A stretch of 64,000 nt of DNA from Azolla caroliniana (Eukaryota; Polypodiophyta), in the NCBI GenBank assembly GCA_043228905.1, contig JBHGNT010000001.1, positions 34,038,001 to 34,102,000 on the forward strand, in the 5' to 3' direction. The notes under the pieces were generated by a model. It saw only the letters and a program-made list of their open reading frames with translations. It was not told the DNA's origin and made no database searches. Every line of letters begins with the position of its first letter. Within the stretch, counting starts at the first letter, position 1. Both the position numbers and the translations under genes were made by a program. Below are positions 12,693 through 26,190 of this stretch, piece after piece.

Positions 12693-15600
12693 TCAATCGA
12701 AAGCATGGCCTTCACAATCATCAAGTTTGATTGCAACCTTCTCATGGGTGAATTCTGTAATCATCTTCACAAAGAAATGCAACCTCCAAAGTGTGCTTGA
12801 GTTCTGCCATTGTATCCAAAACTAAATATGAAATCACATAAATCTAAAACTTTACTGTGTCAATGTCTTTTGTGGTCATGCATGCCTATGCAGAGATGCC
12901 TACTGAGGCCTACAGCAACATGTAATTTTGCAGTTAATGACCATCTCAGCATGCATACGCAATACAACTACAGCCTGGTCAAAAAAAAATACCAGAGCTT
13001 CAAGGTTGATTTGGATGTTCTCTGTTGTGCTGTCAACGGCATTCCCCAAAGACAAGATTTCCATCACCCTGCTCAAACTTGAAGAAGGCAATTTGCACAT
13101 TCTTTGGTATAATTCCCTTTTCTCTTCAGCTTTCATTGGGCTACAAAAATCTAATCAGTTAATGTTCTCACTTCTAAAAGCTAAAGAAAATGATACATAA
13201 AGCCTTAGTTTATAAGTTAATACCTGCATTTTGATAATACTTGCATAAGAAAAGATTCGATCATCTTTTCCACATCAGTAAGCTGAAGAAAGCAAGAGAA
13301 AATATTTTTCAACAATAGATTGACAAAAACCCATGTTTTATAATAAAATTCATAGATCGACATTAATTAAGTTGATGATTTAATATTGATATTTACAAAT
13401 GTGGCAACTTAGTTTAACCAAACAAATTATGAATAGGGTGCAAGTCTCAAGCAGATGACACTCGAAAAGATGCTTAGCATTTTCACGAGGGAATCACCCC
13501 ACATATACATCTGACAAATCCAGATGCCTGAAAGCTAGAATGTGACTCTACAAGGGCAGCACCATGTTTTTATGGATCAAATCTCAAAAATATGTTTGAG
13601 AGGTGATAAACTACTGGTAACAAACTAATCATAATGAAGGATTGGACAGCTTGTGACAACTAAATAGGACAATGAAATGCAGAAGACAGCAACATACCTT
13701 CATGATAACATCATCACCAAGTTGACTAGCTGCCTGTTCTTCTTGAGCGTGCAATTCGGTAATGTTTAAGCAGAGCTTCTCTTGCTGATCAAATTTCTCT
13801 TCCTACTACCAGGATTTTCATTCAGCCATTAAATTTTCTTCAGTTTTCTTTGAAAATAAGATAAGGAACATACACATTCAAATGATTTCTTTAATTATTA
13901 TTTTGGGTGGATGGGAAATCAATTATTTTACCTCTTCCATTAGGCGTCGTTCAATATTGACGTTCCACTTCTTTTCAAATTTTTGGGACAATGTATTTGC
14001 CATTTTATAGACATCACTTGATGAATCATTATATAACATTGCATTACGAAAAACAAGCCGCACATCTTCACAAAATTCTCGAGCATATCGATATCCTGTA
14101 CTGTCATTTGTTGCAAGTCTTTTCTTTATTGTTCCCAAATCCATTGGCTTTCGGATGACCTGTTTACAAATTAGACAGAATATCTGACATAAGATTTGCA
14201 TAGTATTTTGATGTTGAAATTATACGAAGAGTGAGACTTAGTACTTTATAATAGTCCTTCAATTTTAAGCATTCCACATCCACAGGTTGCAAAAATGGCC
14301 ATGCCCATTTGTGTTGCATGAGCTGAAACATACAAAAAAGTTTTAGCATTCATAATGAGAAATTTAAGTCTATGGGCATGCAACTGAAGACCACTTGGTT
14401 ATTTTGGCACATGTATGATCAATAAAACAAATAACACATTAGCCCTAACAATGATTGATAGAGAGAAATGAAAAAATATCCCAGTAATGGGGATTGTGTG
14501 GATGATCGATATCAGTTTTGGGTTATATGTAGTGCCTTACAATGCTATTATGCACAGCATTTATACAAAATAATACTCTTGATTACATACTTGTCGCAGC
14601 AGATTGCCACATAATCTGAGGATGTTTGACCTTTTCTTCCGTTTTATAGCTTCTGTTCGTGCTGCCTCGTATAGCCTCAGCTTCTTATTTCCTAAATTCT
14701 CTGTTTCATGGCCCTTTGGAGGTTGATATCCTTGTGATCTTTCCCTTTTAAGAAGTGAGCGTATCCGTGTAACTCGCAAAACTTCACATTGCAACTGTTA
14801 CCTAGCCATAAAACATTTGTTAAATGACTAAAACCTAAGCCCTCATCTTAAAACTTGAGAGTTCCAGTGTTTATCATTTTGTTAATCAATGATAATTCAA
14901 TCAACTCTAGATTCCGAAATTTGATATAAAATAAACAATATTTAAAATCTGAAGCTTTGACTACTTGAGATTGGTTACTTTAACAAGGGCTCAATCAAAA
15001 TTCTTCTAAAAATATCCTGAAGCAGTAAAAAAGAAACCCATAGATATTCTGATCCTAGCTGTTATTTTACTCTGGCAGACTTACATGTTATAAGAAGTTA
15101 GAGTGGAAGCAGGAATGGGACAACACATAAAAGATAATGAGCTTCATAATAAACCAGGAGGCAAGAATACAAGGCTGGCTATGAGCAATATGTTGCAAAG
15201 AGGTGAGACATACGACTGACAGACAGACCCTGAGGCAATTTCGTATTTTACCTAAATGAAAGGATTTACTACCTCACTAAAGTGTTTCTAGCCCATTGCA
15301 CAACTATTCATATGTGTCATATTCACAGCTCTACTACCTAGAACCACATTAAGCACACTTGAGTCAGCCCCTCCTAATTGTCTTTGCCTCTAGATACTGT
15401 ATGTAAAAGCATTGACTTGTGCAACCATGCCCAGTATCATCCCAGGACAGTGATAGATGAGAAACATTCTATACAACATGTTTATTAACTTCTGAGTTGA
15501 GCCCAGCGATATCAGATTCACTTTACAAGGGAAAATGATCCTGGTATCACTAAATGCAACCTGAGAACTGTACATAGATGATGTGAATCCAGATATATGG

Positions 15601-16870
15601 TTCTAGAATATGCCAAATATTCTAGATAGTTTTAATAATCCTATCCTACATAGATGATGTAAATCAATAGTCCTATATAGATGAGGTAAATCCATGGATA
15701 GATACTGCAACCTTCCAGAGTCTCACCTTCTAAGATAGTCTAAAGCTTGTAAGACAGTTCTAACATATGAAGACTGAATCAACATGTTGTGTATACAGAA
15801 GAGAAATGATCAGTCACTCATGCGACCATGCTCAGAATGAGGATTGATACAAAGAAAACTTTTTAAAGTGCTATTTTTTCTATTGGCATGTGAAAAGCTT
15901 GGTGTACATAGAGAAGACAATCAATCAATCAATCACTTAAGAACCATGCCTCAAGTGATGGTTGATAAAAAGAAAAACATTTTAAAAAACTAACAATATA
16001 TACCAAGATTGTATCCACAATAAAAGTATGTGGTCTTGTATTAACCATTCTAAAATACTAACAGGCCAAGTTTATATACACCATTAGAGTAAATAAACAT
16101 GCCATAAAAGAGATCAATACAATCATCATGTAACCATGCTTCGATGATGTTTGATAGTAAAAAAACTTTCTAAATGGAACACTTTTGTCTTTCTTTGTTA
16201 AATCTTGTAAACAACTTGAACGATACAAGATTTTAATCACCATTAACATAAAAATCGTGTCCATACAAGAAAGGATGGTCAGGCACCCATTCTATCATTA
16301 CCATGCCTGCATTGATGAGTTTCCTTTGTAAACTAGAAGAAATAATCACCTCACTCGTGCAACTATGCCTTGGAAAAACACATTTTAAATCAATTCTCTT
16401 TATTTTGCTTATTTTAATGATGAAACCACATTCTAGATAGTTTTGTTGGCTATTTTTATTTTTAATGATAAAAGCGCATGCTAAATTGTTCAACTAGTTA
16501 TTTTTCTTTTTTAATTTTAAAAGCACTTTTTTTTTTCTTTTTAACTAAACTCGGTAGCTATCCACACCTGATCCACTTTAGAGGTGATACCATGAACTGA
16601 TTGTTGCAACTTTTCAGCAATGACATGATTAACCGAATTCCCATGCTTTGTTGGAGGCAGAGATGGTAACACTGATGATGATAGCAAGTCTACCCTTTCT
16701 TCTTCTTCTTCTTCTTCTTCTTCTTCTTCTTCTTCTTCTTCTTCTTCTTCTTTATATGTCTTCACATGTAGAGAAGTTGTTAGATCCTTAGAGTTTCTAT
16801 CCTTGAAGTGTTCAGTTTCTTCTTGAACGGGGTTTAGGGCGAGATCGTCATGAAGCTGTGGATCCACCAT
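12693..16870 (-). CDS. GTE1-like bromodomain and NET (BET-type) transcription factor
   Basis: This should be a nuclear acetyl-histone reader. Eight exons join in frame to 411 residues: 16568-16870, 14591-14794, 14245-14322, 13932-14159, 13698-13802, 13224-13282, 12993-13140 and 12693-12803. The order is an acidic N-terminus with 18 consecutive Glu, a basic region (AIKRKKRSNILRLCGNLLRQ), the bromodomain at about residues 170-270 (MQHKWAWPFLQPVDV, RKPMDLGTIKKRL, and NAMLYNDSSSDVY with the acetyl-lysine Asn), then a NET domain (PMKAEEKRELYQRMCKLPSS to STLWRLHFFVK). This arrangement fits plant GTE1/IMB1 and GTE6. The last acceptor was set at GGCAG|AACTCA because it restores the NET spacing INLEAL-NSSTLWRL. 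An acceptor 15 bases upstream is also in frame. Intron 1 is 1.8 kb. Confidence 0.92.
16697..16750 (-). repeat. In-frame (GAA)18 repeat encoding poly-glutamate
   Basis: Eighteen uninterrupted GAA codons lie within exon 1 of the bromodomain gene and encode residues of its acidic N-terminal region. Perfect trinucleotide repeats are prone to change length, so alleles may differ in Glu number without a frameshift. Confidence 0.97.
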
Positions 16871-16887
16871 AGCTAGGAGCCCTGCTT

Positions 16888-16930
16888 CCTTGATGATGAT
16901 GATGATGATGATGGTGATGATGATGGTGAC
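16888..16930. repeat. (ATG)n tract upstream of the bromodomain gene start
   Basis: A gat/atg trinucleotide run with two interruptions (ggtg) lies in the probable 5' leader, 20-60 bases upstream of the bromodomain start codon. On the gene's strand it reads (CAT)n and adds no upstream ATG series. Confidence 0.9.
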
Positions 16931-17075
16931 ACCTTGCCCTAATAGAAACAGAGGACAACAGGCACAACAACTATATAGACCCTCCTTCCTAGGCCTACTA
17001 ATAACAAAAACAACAACTCTTCTTTCCCAACTTTTTCAACACTTTTCTAACCATTTATGTTTGTTACTTTACTAA

Positions 17076-17078
<3 letters not shown>

Positions 17079-17116
<38 letters not shown>
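17079..17116. repeat. (CT)n microsatellite upstream of the bromodomain gene
   Basis: About 19 CT units lie 210-245 bases upstream of the bromodomain gene start, so it sits in a probable promoter position. Confidence 0.95.
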
Positions 17117-17118
<2 letters not shown>

Positions 17119-20100
17119 GCCCAATCACGTGTGTGTTTGGAGTCATCTCTCGGGCACTCATGCTCCATCGCGTCTTGTGTGCCCATCGACGGAAAATCTC
17201 GCCCTTTGGGCTAGTCCTCGCCATCTTATGTCTTCGTATAATATTCTCTTGTCTTCCCCAGTCCTAGGCTACAAGTGTATTGCCTTCCACACACATCAGT
17301 CGAAACATAGTGTATGCCCAACTTGTGTTGTAGATTGTGTTTCTCATACTTTTTCCCTTGTAAATCTTGCATTCATGTATATCTCCTTTTGCTTTTGTCT
17401 GTGATCAAACGAATATGTTTGGGTCGTTTAAGTGTGAACACAATCTGTGTGCACATGATGGCTTGAAATTTCAATGTGTTTTCGTCTTTTCTATCCAAAG
17501 GGACAACTTTTGTTAATACTATGTTCATGTATGTGCACCCACACACTCGATCGTCTAGCACAATAGTATCACTTATGATGGTATTACCTATTTCACAAGT
17601 CCTAGTATGCAATGGTGTCTGTATGATTCTCTACCTTGCATGGAAAATATATGTTTGAGCAATTTGGGGCATGTGTGTGCATAATCCATGACTTATGTTA
17701 ATGTCGCATTCCATGTACAATCATGTAGGCGGATGTGTTGAATGAATAATCGTCATTTAAATCAAAATCTCTTCATGGACAAGAGATTTGGCCATGAAAG
17801 TGTGATAGAATTGTGTTGTTTCTCTAGGTTGTAATACTACGGAAATTAAACATCTCTTGTAATCTCATGAGTTCAACTAGAGAAAACTTGCCCTCCTAAA
17901 GTTGTTAGGTGGCCTAAATTCCAACAGAAACCTTTGAACCTCGAAGCACTCTTCTCTATCTAATGATACCTCTTCCATATGAAGGTGAGCAATTTGGACA
18001 AACATTAGAACCTATATCAAATACTAACGAGGTTGTGCCCACTAGTAGAACATTCAATGATTCTTTGGACATTACCAAAGACATAAAGGTTTTTTATTTG
18101 AGCCAACACTTGACAAACACACGGGATGATGTTGGGGATGACCTCTAAAAGGTGACCGATCAAAAGTCGATCATTGTTTTGTGAGAAGTGGAGCATCTCT
18201 TGAGTATCTGTTTTTTAACAGTGAAACTCCATATATGACTCATTATCAAATATGAGGAATTCAATATGAGCTCTAGATGGGTTGATGCACTAAGTGATAG
18301 CCTAACACAAGCCAACATGGAGAATGTCAAAGATTCCTAGTACTTCAATTGTACCACCACATCATCACTTGTCACCTTACCTTACTCCGTCCCATTTGAT
18401 GGTATAGTTGAACCACACAAAGTCAAAGAACCAAAGAAGCAAGTTGGTACAAGTCGCTTACACTCCCTTGTTGAGATCTTCTCTTATCATTCTTTGATTC
18501 ACTTCCTTCATTCTTGACTCATCATTGTTTGTTCCTTCACTCCTATTGTGATTCTACTTTTAGCATTTGTTGCTTCACTTCTTCTATCACAACTTGCTAT
18601 TTCTTGGTTTCTTCTTGATTCTTTCTTGACTTCTCATTTCTATTGCAAATTTCGTCTATCATTTGTACATTCTTGCTTTCTTCTTAGCAATTTCACTCTT
18701 CATTACTATACTCCTTTTTGTGTTGGTGTCGTTTAACAAGTGTGAAATGGCCAAATTGTCATTTTCCTAAAATAAGAAAAGTAAATATACTTAATGAGAT
18801 TGTAGGACTAAATTAGCATGATAATGCTTGTCAAATAGGCCACCAATGAATAAGTTAGTATTTCTTAATGGTGGTATAGCAACTCACCATGCAACATGTA
18901 GAAGCTGCTTTAATGACACGTTGTAGGAGGGCAATGCAAAACATGAAAGAAAAATGTGATAAACATAAGTAACTACTTGATTCCTCGTCTCCTTGAATGG
19001 TTGACTAAGCCCTTGATGTTTCATGTATATTTTGTTCATAACAATTTATTTTTTGTTTGCCACACTAAGCCCGTGATGATCACTCAGTCTTCCCCCCACA
19101 ATTGTGCCTTGGTCCATGCAATGCATGCATATTGCTACTGTTTGTAAGAGGTTGGAACAAGGTAATTTGAGATAGGCCATTTCTCACCACATCATTACTA
19201 TTCTCTTGAGTGTAGCTAGTAATTGGTCACCATGCATTTTGTTTGGTCCAATCTCTCTCATCACCTTTTGATAGCCTATTAACCATCAAAGCTTTGATTT
19301 GCTCTTTGTTGTTGTTTACATTCCTCGCACATGTCATTCAAGACTCTCAACTAAAGGCTATATTGTTCTTCTTTCTGAGACAATCTAGGACAATGTGTTC
19401 CCAAACACCCCACAAAGAAGTGGACTTTCATCAAAGACAAGTGAAGGGATTAACTCTTGAGCATGTTCATTGACTGAAATCGAGGGTTTGTTTAATACTG
19501 AGGTGCTTATGCGCTCATAACATTTTCTACTAGAATTATGATTTTAATATTCAAGTATAGGCGAGCATTCACTTGCCATATGCAAGTTTTGGCAATTAAA
19601 GCCTTGTATATCCAACCTCCTAAGAGGCCCCCATAGGTGGGCCCTAGTTTCTCAATGTTCACTTTGCAATACAAACTTGGGAAAGATTAGTATCTCCCTA
19701 ATAAACTTAGGATTGTTTTCTTTTTCCAATTTGGAAGATGATGGGGTTGATGTGCTATCATTTGATACAATGTTCTTGGACACTTTTCCATGAACCAACC
19801 CTTATATATTATAGCTAGATTAGTCCTTTATCAAGTGGTTGAGACTTTTAGAAATATATGCCTCCCCAACCAATAGACATTGTAGAGATCTTTCACATGA
19901 ATGACCAAAATAACATAACTTCATTCTAAGATTGACAAACATTGTTACAAGACACTAGTAATTTAAGAATACACCGGAATCACAATTCACCTTGATCCCA
20001 AGTTTTACCCTAGAATGTTTTATCATCGAATTATGAAATCCAACACTTCATAAGATTTGGACAATGAATCGTGTTGGGATCATCAAAACTTATTGCTTAT

Positions 20101-20455
20101 TTCCTTGAAATTTCTATGTACATGTCGTCGTCTTGCTGAAATACACGTTCAAAGAAGAGGTGATGGACTAGAAAAGAATGTCATCGAGTTGTGCATATAT
20201 ATGTTTTGTTCGTGCAGTCGGGAATAACGAAGATTCTTCCTCCATTAGTGGGTTACTCTGCAAACAACATTAAGTAAGCTTTCAGAAATTAACCACAAAG
20301 ACTTGATAACCCTTGAAGCATATTAAACAATGGACCCCATACTACAGTTGATTTTGTTTTTCAATTTCCAACAAATCAAATTATTTATTTATATGGGCTT
20401 TACAGAAACAATAACTCCTGTATTTGCCAAAACACAAAATTTTTACAAGAGGAGA

Positions 20456-20589
20456 TTACCCTTTAGACCAACCGCCAGCATTTGAAGAGCCGTACGGACC
20501 ACGAATACTTGGTAAACATTTATCGAGGTCAACCTGAGTACTCGGAGAAGGATTAGCTCCCTGAGATGGCTCACCCGGTTGCTGTATAC

Positions 20590-20622
<33 letters not shown>

Positions 20623-22186
20623 CATATGAGGAAATAATGAATGGTATTCATGAATACTCCTTGTATATTAGTGATAAGACTACTTATCCCTACTAGCTTT
20701 CACAACTCCTTTGGCCTCTAATATTGAGATTTTGTTATCATATAAAAACTACAGTAGTTGTGACTTTTTTATATGGCCCCAATATGCCATTTCTTTTCCC
20801 ATATTAGGGAAGTACCAAGTTTTCTTTACTAACCCATGAATAAACCCGGTTGAAATCTCACTGTATGCTGCTCTATTTTAACTATATGCCATTGCTGAGG
20901 AATGCTGGGAGGGGCTGACCTTCTGGTCTCACCCAGACAACCTCACCAAATGTGCCACAACCATCTAGGCAACTGCTCATATTCACCCTCATTCGATCAA
21001 AGAGACTTGTGTTTAGTATTGGCGTACCGTGAAGGACAGAGACAACTTGACCTCGCCTTTGTATTTTCCGTTTGGAAGCTCGACAGGATATGGTTTCATT
21101 TCTGAACTGCCACACCGCAATACCTCATCTAAAGGAACCCTGATTTATTTAAACAAGAAAAGAACAAATTAATCGTATTAACAAAGGTGAATAAAACGCG
21201 CATATCAGAACCACCAATGAATCATATTCACAAGTGAAACAACAAATTATTCTCCATAACAAAAATGGATCACAATTAAAGAATCGATCATAATTGCACG
21301 TGAGTCAAGATCACGAACAAATCGTAATAACAAATGGATCACATTAATAGCAAAAGAATCAAGAGAAAAAGACAAACGTGACTAGGCCGAGCTCGTCATC
21401 ACGCGTCAAAAAATCTTCATCCATGACTTTGAGATATAAACTTGTGGTGACTTCCTGCAGCTGAAATGTAAAGTTTTGGTTCCAAGTAGGGTTGCTTCCT
21501 TGATCTGTCCAAAAAAGAGAAATATAAGGTTTTTTTTTTTTTTTAAAACCCACAGCCATCCATGATAGACTTGTAGCGATAATCCAAAAAGATATCCCAC
21601 GTACCAATAAAAGAAAGAAAGAAAAAGTTGATTTTGTAAGTAAATAAATTAATTCCTAGTTATACATTCTTGAGCTTCAGGTATAAGTTATAACCATATC
21701 CATGAAGTCCTCGCTTAGATGAATGGACAAAAAAACAATCATCACTGGAAGTATGGAAAATAAATAATAAACACACACATCCACCCACACAAAATGCACG
21801 AATAGGCACGCTCTACCTTTAGGATTTCATATTGCAAAGAAGACACAGAATGCTATTGAAAGAAAGCATGAGAGATCAGATTAGTGATAGAGAGAGAGAG
21901 AGAGAGAGAGAAAGGAAGGGAGGGATATATATTACTTTTGGCCACGCTGCTTTTCTTCTCAACGGTTCCACATTTGATTAACACGTAGGGGTCTGACTTG
22001 GCTGCAGAGATTTGAAGAAATTAGGGGTTTCAAACAAAAAGAAAACTAGAGAGAGATGGCAATAATGGAGAAGAAGAAGAAGAAGAAGAGCAGATGATAT
22101 ATATATATATATAACTCACAGAAGAAATCTCCAGCCTTAAGGCCACGGGCACTTTGAAGGTTAACCTCGAGGATCCCAGAAGGCAT
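20456..22186 (-). CDS. Small C2-domain protein (elicitor-responsive ERG3-like)
   Basis: This protein probably binds membranes in a Ca2+-dependent way. Five exons join in frame to 165 residues: 22120-22186, 21936-22001, 21378-21504, 21028-21139 and 20456-20581. It is almost a single C2 domain: MPSGILEVNLQSARGLKAGD, then SKSDPYVLIKCGTVEKKSSV, NPTWNQNFTFQLQE, LYLKVMDEDFLTRDDELG and PNGKYKGEVKLSLSF. The Asp residues in SDPY and in the DEDFLTRDDE loop are in the usual Ca2+-loop positions. A 42-codon last exon adds a Pro/Ser/Gly-rich tail ending SNAGGWSKG. The short protein with one N-terminal C2 domain fits the plant ERG3/phloem-protein-1-like class. (CT)n lies just before the start codon, and GA and TA runs lie in introns 1 and 2. 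Confidence 0.88.
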
Positions 22187-24689
22187 GGTTCAATCTGTCT
22201 GTCTCTCTCTCTCTCTCTGTTGGTGCTGCTTCGTTTCTTTGGCGATGATCTGACAGTCTATGGAGATCTCGAGGGGCAGGGCAGGAACAGAGTATGTGTT
22301 ATGTCCGAGTCAACAATACTCATACAATAAGACTCTGTGTGTGGATTACTTACCTTTTAAGGCTTTATACATCACATTTACATTCTACTCCTTTTTATAG
22401 AGTTTTTTTTTTGGGGGGGGGGGGGTTAAGAAGGTGGAGCACACTTCTACACAAACTCAACCCCCATTCATTTATTGTGTGTCTCAGACACACAAACAAA
22501 CACTCGTTGACCGACCCACAGTTGGCCGGCCCCAAAGACTTCTCCTCGCACTTGGAAGGGGAGGACGAATTGGGCCTACCCACTTGCCCCATCACATCGA
22601 CAAACCACTTTCCCCCTTCAAAAAAACTATCCCCCCCCCCAGTACATAATTGCATCACATGGTGGATGACATTCGAACACGCCGGATCTCTCAACTATCC
22701 TTACGGATCCTCTATGCTCCCTCTTTCTCTCTCTTTTTTCTATATGCAAAAACCCCCTCGGTAGCTGCTGACCGATGATGACTGATTGATGCACCTGTGT
22801 AAGCTTTTCGAGCAACCCATTTCGCATCGAACCCTCTGAATGTGCATGTGCGCACTTTTGAATAGGCAAAGTCTTCGGTCACGCCTTTTGGTATCTTGCC
22901 CCTTCTTTTTTATTAGATGTAATTCCTATTCATGCTTGTTGACATTATTATAGCTCTGCGAGAGTCAAGCGCCTAAGTTTGTTTTGGTCTTCATTATTGC
23001 TTGTAGAGATCGTTTTCGTTGATCATGCCCCACATTTTTAGTCAATTTGCTAATTGTCCTAATATTCGACCACGTCAACTACATATATGTATGTGAAGCC
23101 ATCCACAAAAACATTAAGTCTCGATTTTCAAACAAATTATTTAAAGTGAGAACCTACCTAGACCACACATAATAGCTTTCATGATTCATAAAAGGTAGTT
23201 CCTTTTAAAAGTGAAGATAATGATCATCAATTTACAACTACAAGGGACTGGGTCAGTTTGACAAGGATCAAGTTATCTTCTCTCTTGATTTAATGGTGGA
23301 GTTTGACTTAGATCTTAGTTGTCCCTCTTAACCATTGATCAATCACTTATTTCTCCTCGTTATATGTTTTGTACCCCCTTTCTCTCTCTATTTAATCACA
23401 AAAATATTTCCTCTTTGTCTCTAAATCCATCACCTAACCTCTCTTTACTTCACCATCCCCACTCTAAAACCATACAAAAATCTTCCGCAATTGAGCATCA
23501 TTAATTTGATTTTTCACTTGTTTTATTGGAGAATGTGACACAACCGGTGTATTGGAGGAAATGCTTTCCTTTATGATCATCATGGTATAACAAATCACTT
23601 TCACAATTTAAAAGGCCTATGTTTGTGGCGATTTACAAATTTGCATATTGTTTATACTCTACAATATGATCACCGTAGAAGAATAACATAACAACTTACT
23701 TCTTGTGTCAATTGATCTTAGGAGTTATTCCCAACCTCATTTCTTACTTAGTGAAGTGCTCTCTTCAAGTTGAGGTCATTAGATCTGGTCATGCCTATTG
23801 TTGCCAGTATGGATTTGTAGAGTGTCAAACCATGTTTAAACTAACTAGGTTTTAATGATTATCACTAACCCTATAACAACATTTACACCCACAAAAATTT
23901 GGGACACATTCACTTTACTAGGTGACTTTATCACACACTTCATTTCATTAACCAGTTGGAAGATAATGAAGTTTATAATGATGACATGTTTGTATTACCT
24001 ATCATACTTGTGCTTGGATGGGAGTTCTCTTCATTAGGGATCAATCTAAGCACATGGTGGTGCTTAGATTTTGTCATCTTGCATCTTTTGCCCTTACTGG
24101 CGAAGTCTTTGTGGATTCTAAGTCAACCTGCGTGGTGCCTTGGTTGATGATCTTCCAAATAGTGATTTTTTCAATGTAATGAAGGGTTGTCTTTGACCTG
24201 TTATGGTCTAGGAGGTGTCCGTGGCATCAACTTATCTCTTGATCTACAATTCGTATATCTCATATTTATTTTTTTCATTTTAGCTCATGAATACTGTTGT
24301 GCCTATTTAGGGGAACTTGTATTATTTAATACTTTTTAGAATAGGTGAACCAATGCTTTGGTCTATGCTCGAGTGTAGTTTTCCTCCTATTTCATTTAGG
24401 AGTCAACAACCTCTGTATACTTTACTTGGTGGTAATGGTGATTATTGGATCGAAAGATAATTGTGAAACTCATTCACATTGAGTGCTTGTCATCCCACTA
24501 TGAAGTAGTTCTTCATTGCCTTTGAGAAGTATTTGTGGTGTAGGATATTGCTCAATGCCACTCTTGCTCGTGCAATTGCATTACTAGGGGTTGTTGGTCA
24601 CTACCTTTGATGTGTTAGCAAATAGATAAAATTCTTGATTCCACCACAGTCAACAAGTGTTGTTTGTGATTCTCTGCCATAATTAATGT

Positions 24690-25030
24690 AGGTTTTGACT
24701 CCATATGTGATCCTGACTCCACCCCATTGTTGTGTAATAATGAGCAACTAATACATATGTTAAGTATTTTAAAAACCATCTACTTTTTCTCCAATTATTT
24801 TTAATATGCATTACAAAGATAGAATACATTTTATACTTCGTAATGTTTGTATTAAAATTTAACAATTGTTTTTTGGTCAAATTATTATTTATTGTTAGGA
24901 AACGTAAAATACTTAGAATACATTAAAAAATGACACTTCTAAAATGTAGAATACATGTTAAATACTTCATAGTATTGTGGAACACATTTTGTACGTAAAA
25001 TATGTGCTTTTAACAACGATGATCCACCTA
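24690..25030. repeat. AT-rich dispersed repeat, related to one in PCS intron 2
   Basis: This region repeats tacttagaatac and tagaatacat phrases. Its reverse complement resembles 62226-62420: both have a stretch of gtcattttttaatgtattct type followed by ctaagtattt, and a catc-a-gtt-aaaa edge. It is probably one family of non-autonomous elements, inverted relative to the other copy. Element ends are not resolved. Confidence 0.45.
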
Positions 25031-25915
25031 GATGTTGATTATTCCAATCGTTGTACTCTTCAAAAACAGAATAATTAACATAATAACATAAATAAACCTT
25101 TATGCGTTACCTAAGGACTTTTGGGTTCATCCATGTCAAACTAGAGGGTGAAATTTCAGAATGGTAATTATGATATTACATGGAGGTTGTATAGAACAAT
25201 AACTCGGGCCTGGGTCTCCTAACTAATGGGAACGTAGCTCCTTTTTTGGTAAAAACAAATAACTTGGGCCTTGGTGAATGGGTTTGGCTTCTTTATTGGT
25301 ATTTCACTTTCATTTTCTTTTTACAAATTAGCATTATAATTGACCAGTTCAGTTATTTGCGTAATGCACATACTTTTCCGCCATTTATTGAGTTGATTAA
25401 ACAATATATATGTTTTGGTTTAAGTTCATGTTTAATGCTTGCTACTTCTTCACAAACACCAACTTCTTTTGTGAAAAATCAATTCTATGATTTATAAATG
25501 TTTATAACTTCCTCCCTTGTGTTTGACGGCGACATCTACTCCTTTGTTTCATTTATTATTATGTGTGCTTCTAGATACTCCATGGAAGGTCGACTTCTTT
25601 TGGGATATTGACTCAATAACTTTCAATGAAACACGAAATTCAGTGATCACAAATGTAAAATAATATAGTCATACTTATACTTCTCCTTTTTTATCATTAT
25701 CATTAGAAACAAGGAAGTTTCACATTAGTTAAAATAAAAGGCGACAAGACCTATTGTTGGTACATATATTGTCATTCTCAATTGCTTACTCGTCATTAGA
25801 GATTGGTTAGTACTTCTTACATAGTTTATTGCTTTTTTATCATTGTATAATCATCCCCCTCTTTGCAAATACATTATCTTTTCTAAAGCTTACGTATGAT
25901 AAACCTCTCTCTTTT

Positions 25916-26190
25916 GTCTTGTACAACATGCATGGTGGATTTTATCTACACTTTGTATACATTTTATTCTTGATAGAATTACACTTAAGTTTGTTATGTT
26001 TTTCAACGCATGTAACCAAGAAAATCCTAATCCATTACCACCAATTTGCTTCGGTCTTGTACAACATGCATGATGGATTTTATTTACACTTTGTATACAT
26101 TTTATTCTTGATAGAACTACACTTAAGTTTGTTATGTTTTCCGACACATGTAACCAAGAAAATCCTAATCCGTTACCACCAGTTTGGTTC
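25916..26190. repeat. 138-bp tandem duplication
   Basis: gtcttgtacaacatgcat starts at 25916 and again at 26054, with a period of 138 bases (46 codons). The copies differ at only a few positions. Because the period is a multiple of three, both strands keep open frames across the junction (for example on + at 25829-26278). The translated repeat is hydrophobic and unrecognised, so I treat the ORFs as by-products of the duplication. Confidence 0.9.

Larger units (their letters stand above)
16871..20455. other. Gene-poor spacer between GTE-like and C2 genes
   Basis: The right part (about 16871-17400) is the probable promoter of the minus-strand bromodomain gene and is less AT-rich. From 17400 to 20450 I see only short ORFs with no recognisable domain. 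The stretch 19060-19480 read on the minus strand has scattered coding-like phrases broken by many stops, possibly an old transposon fragment. I could not assign it. Confidence 0.45.

Noticed and set aside
16890-17404. Plus-strand ORFs beginning with poly-Met and running through (CT)n
   Set aside because: The starts and much of the sequence are microsatellite. No domain is visible and the region is the upstream part of the minus-strand bromodomain gene.
19060-19480. Minus-strand coding-like phrases, possibly a retroelement zinc-binding region
   Set aside because: There are too many stops and no ordered motif set. It is mentioned only as a possible old fragment in the spacer entry.
20882-21115. 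77-codon minus-strand ORF extending past C2 gene exon 4
   Set aside because: It is a different frame over exon 4. The proper frame ends at the donor ACG|GTACGCC and joins exon 5.
22294-22869. Overlapping ORFs up to 156 codons on both strands
   Set aside because: The sequence is locally C/G-rich with homopolymer runs (poly-G near 22420, poly-C near 22631). Frames on both strands are equally open and no domain is recognisable.
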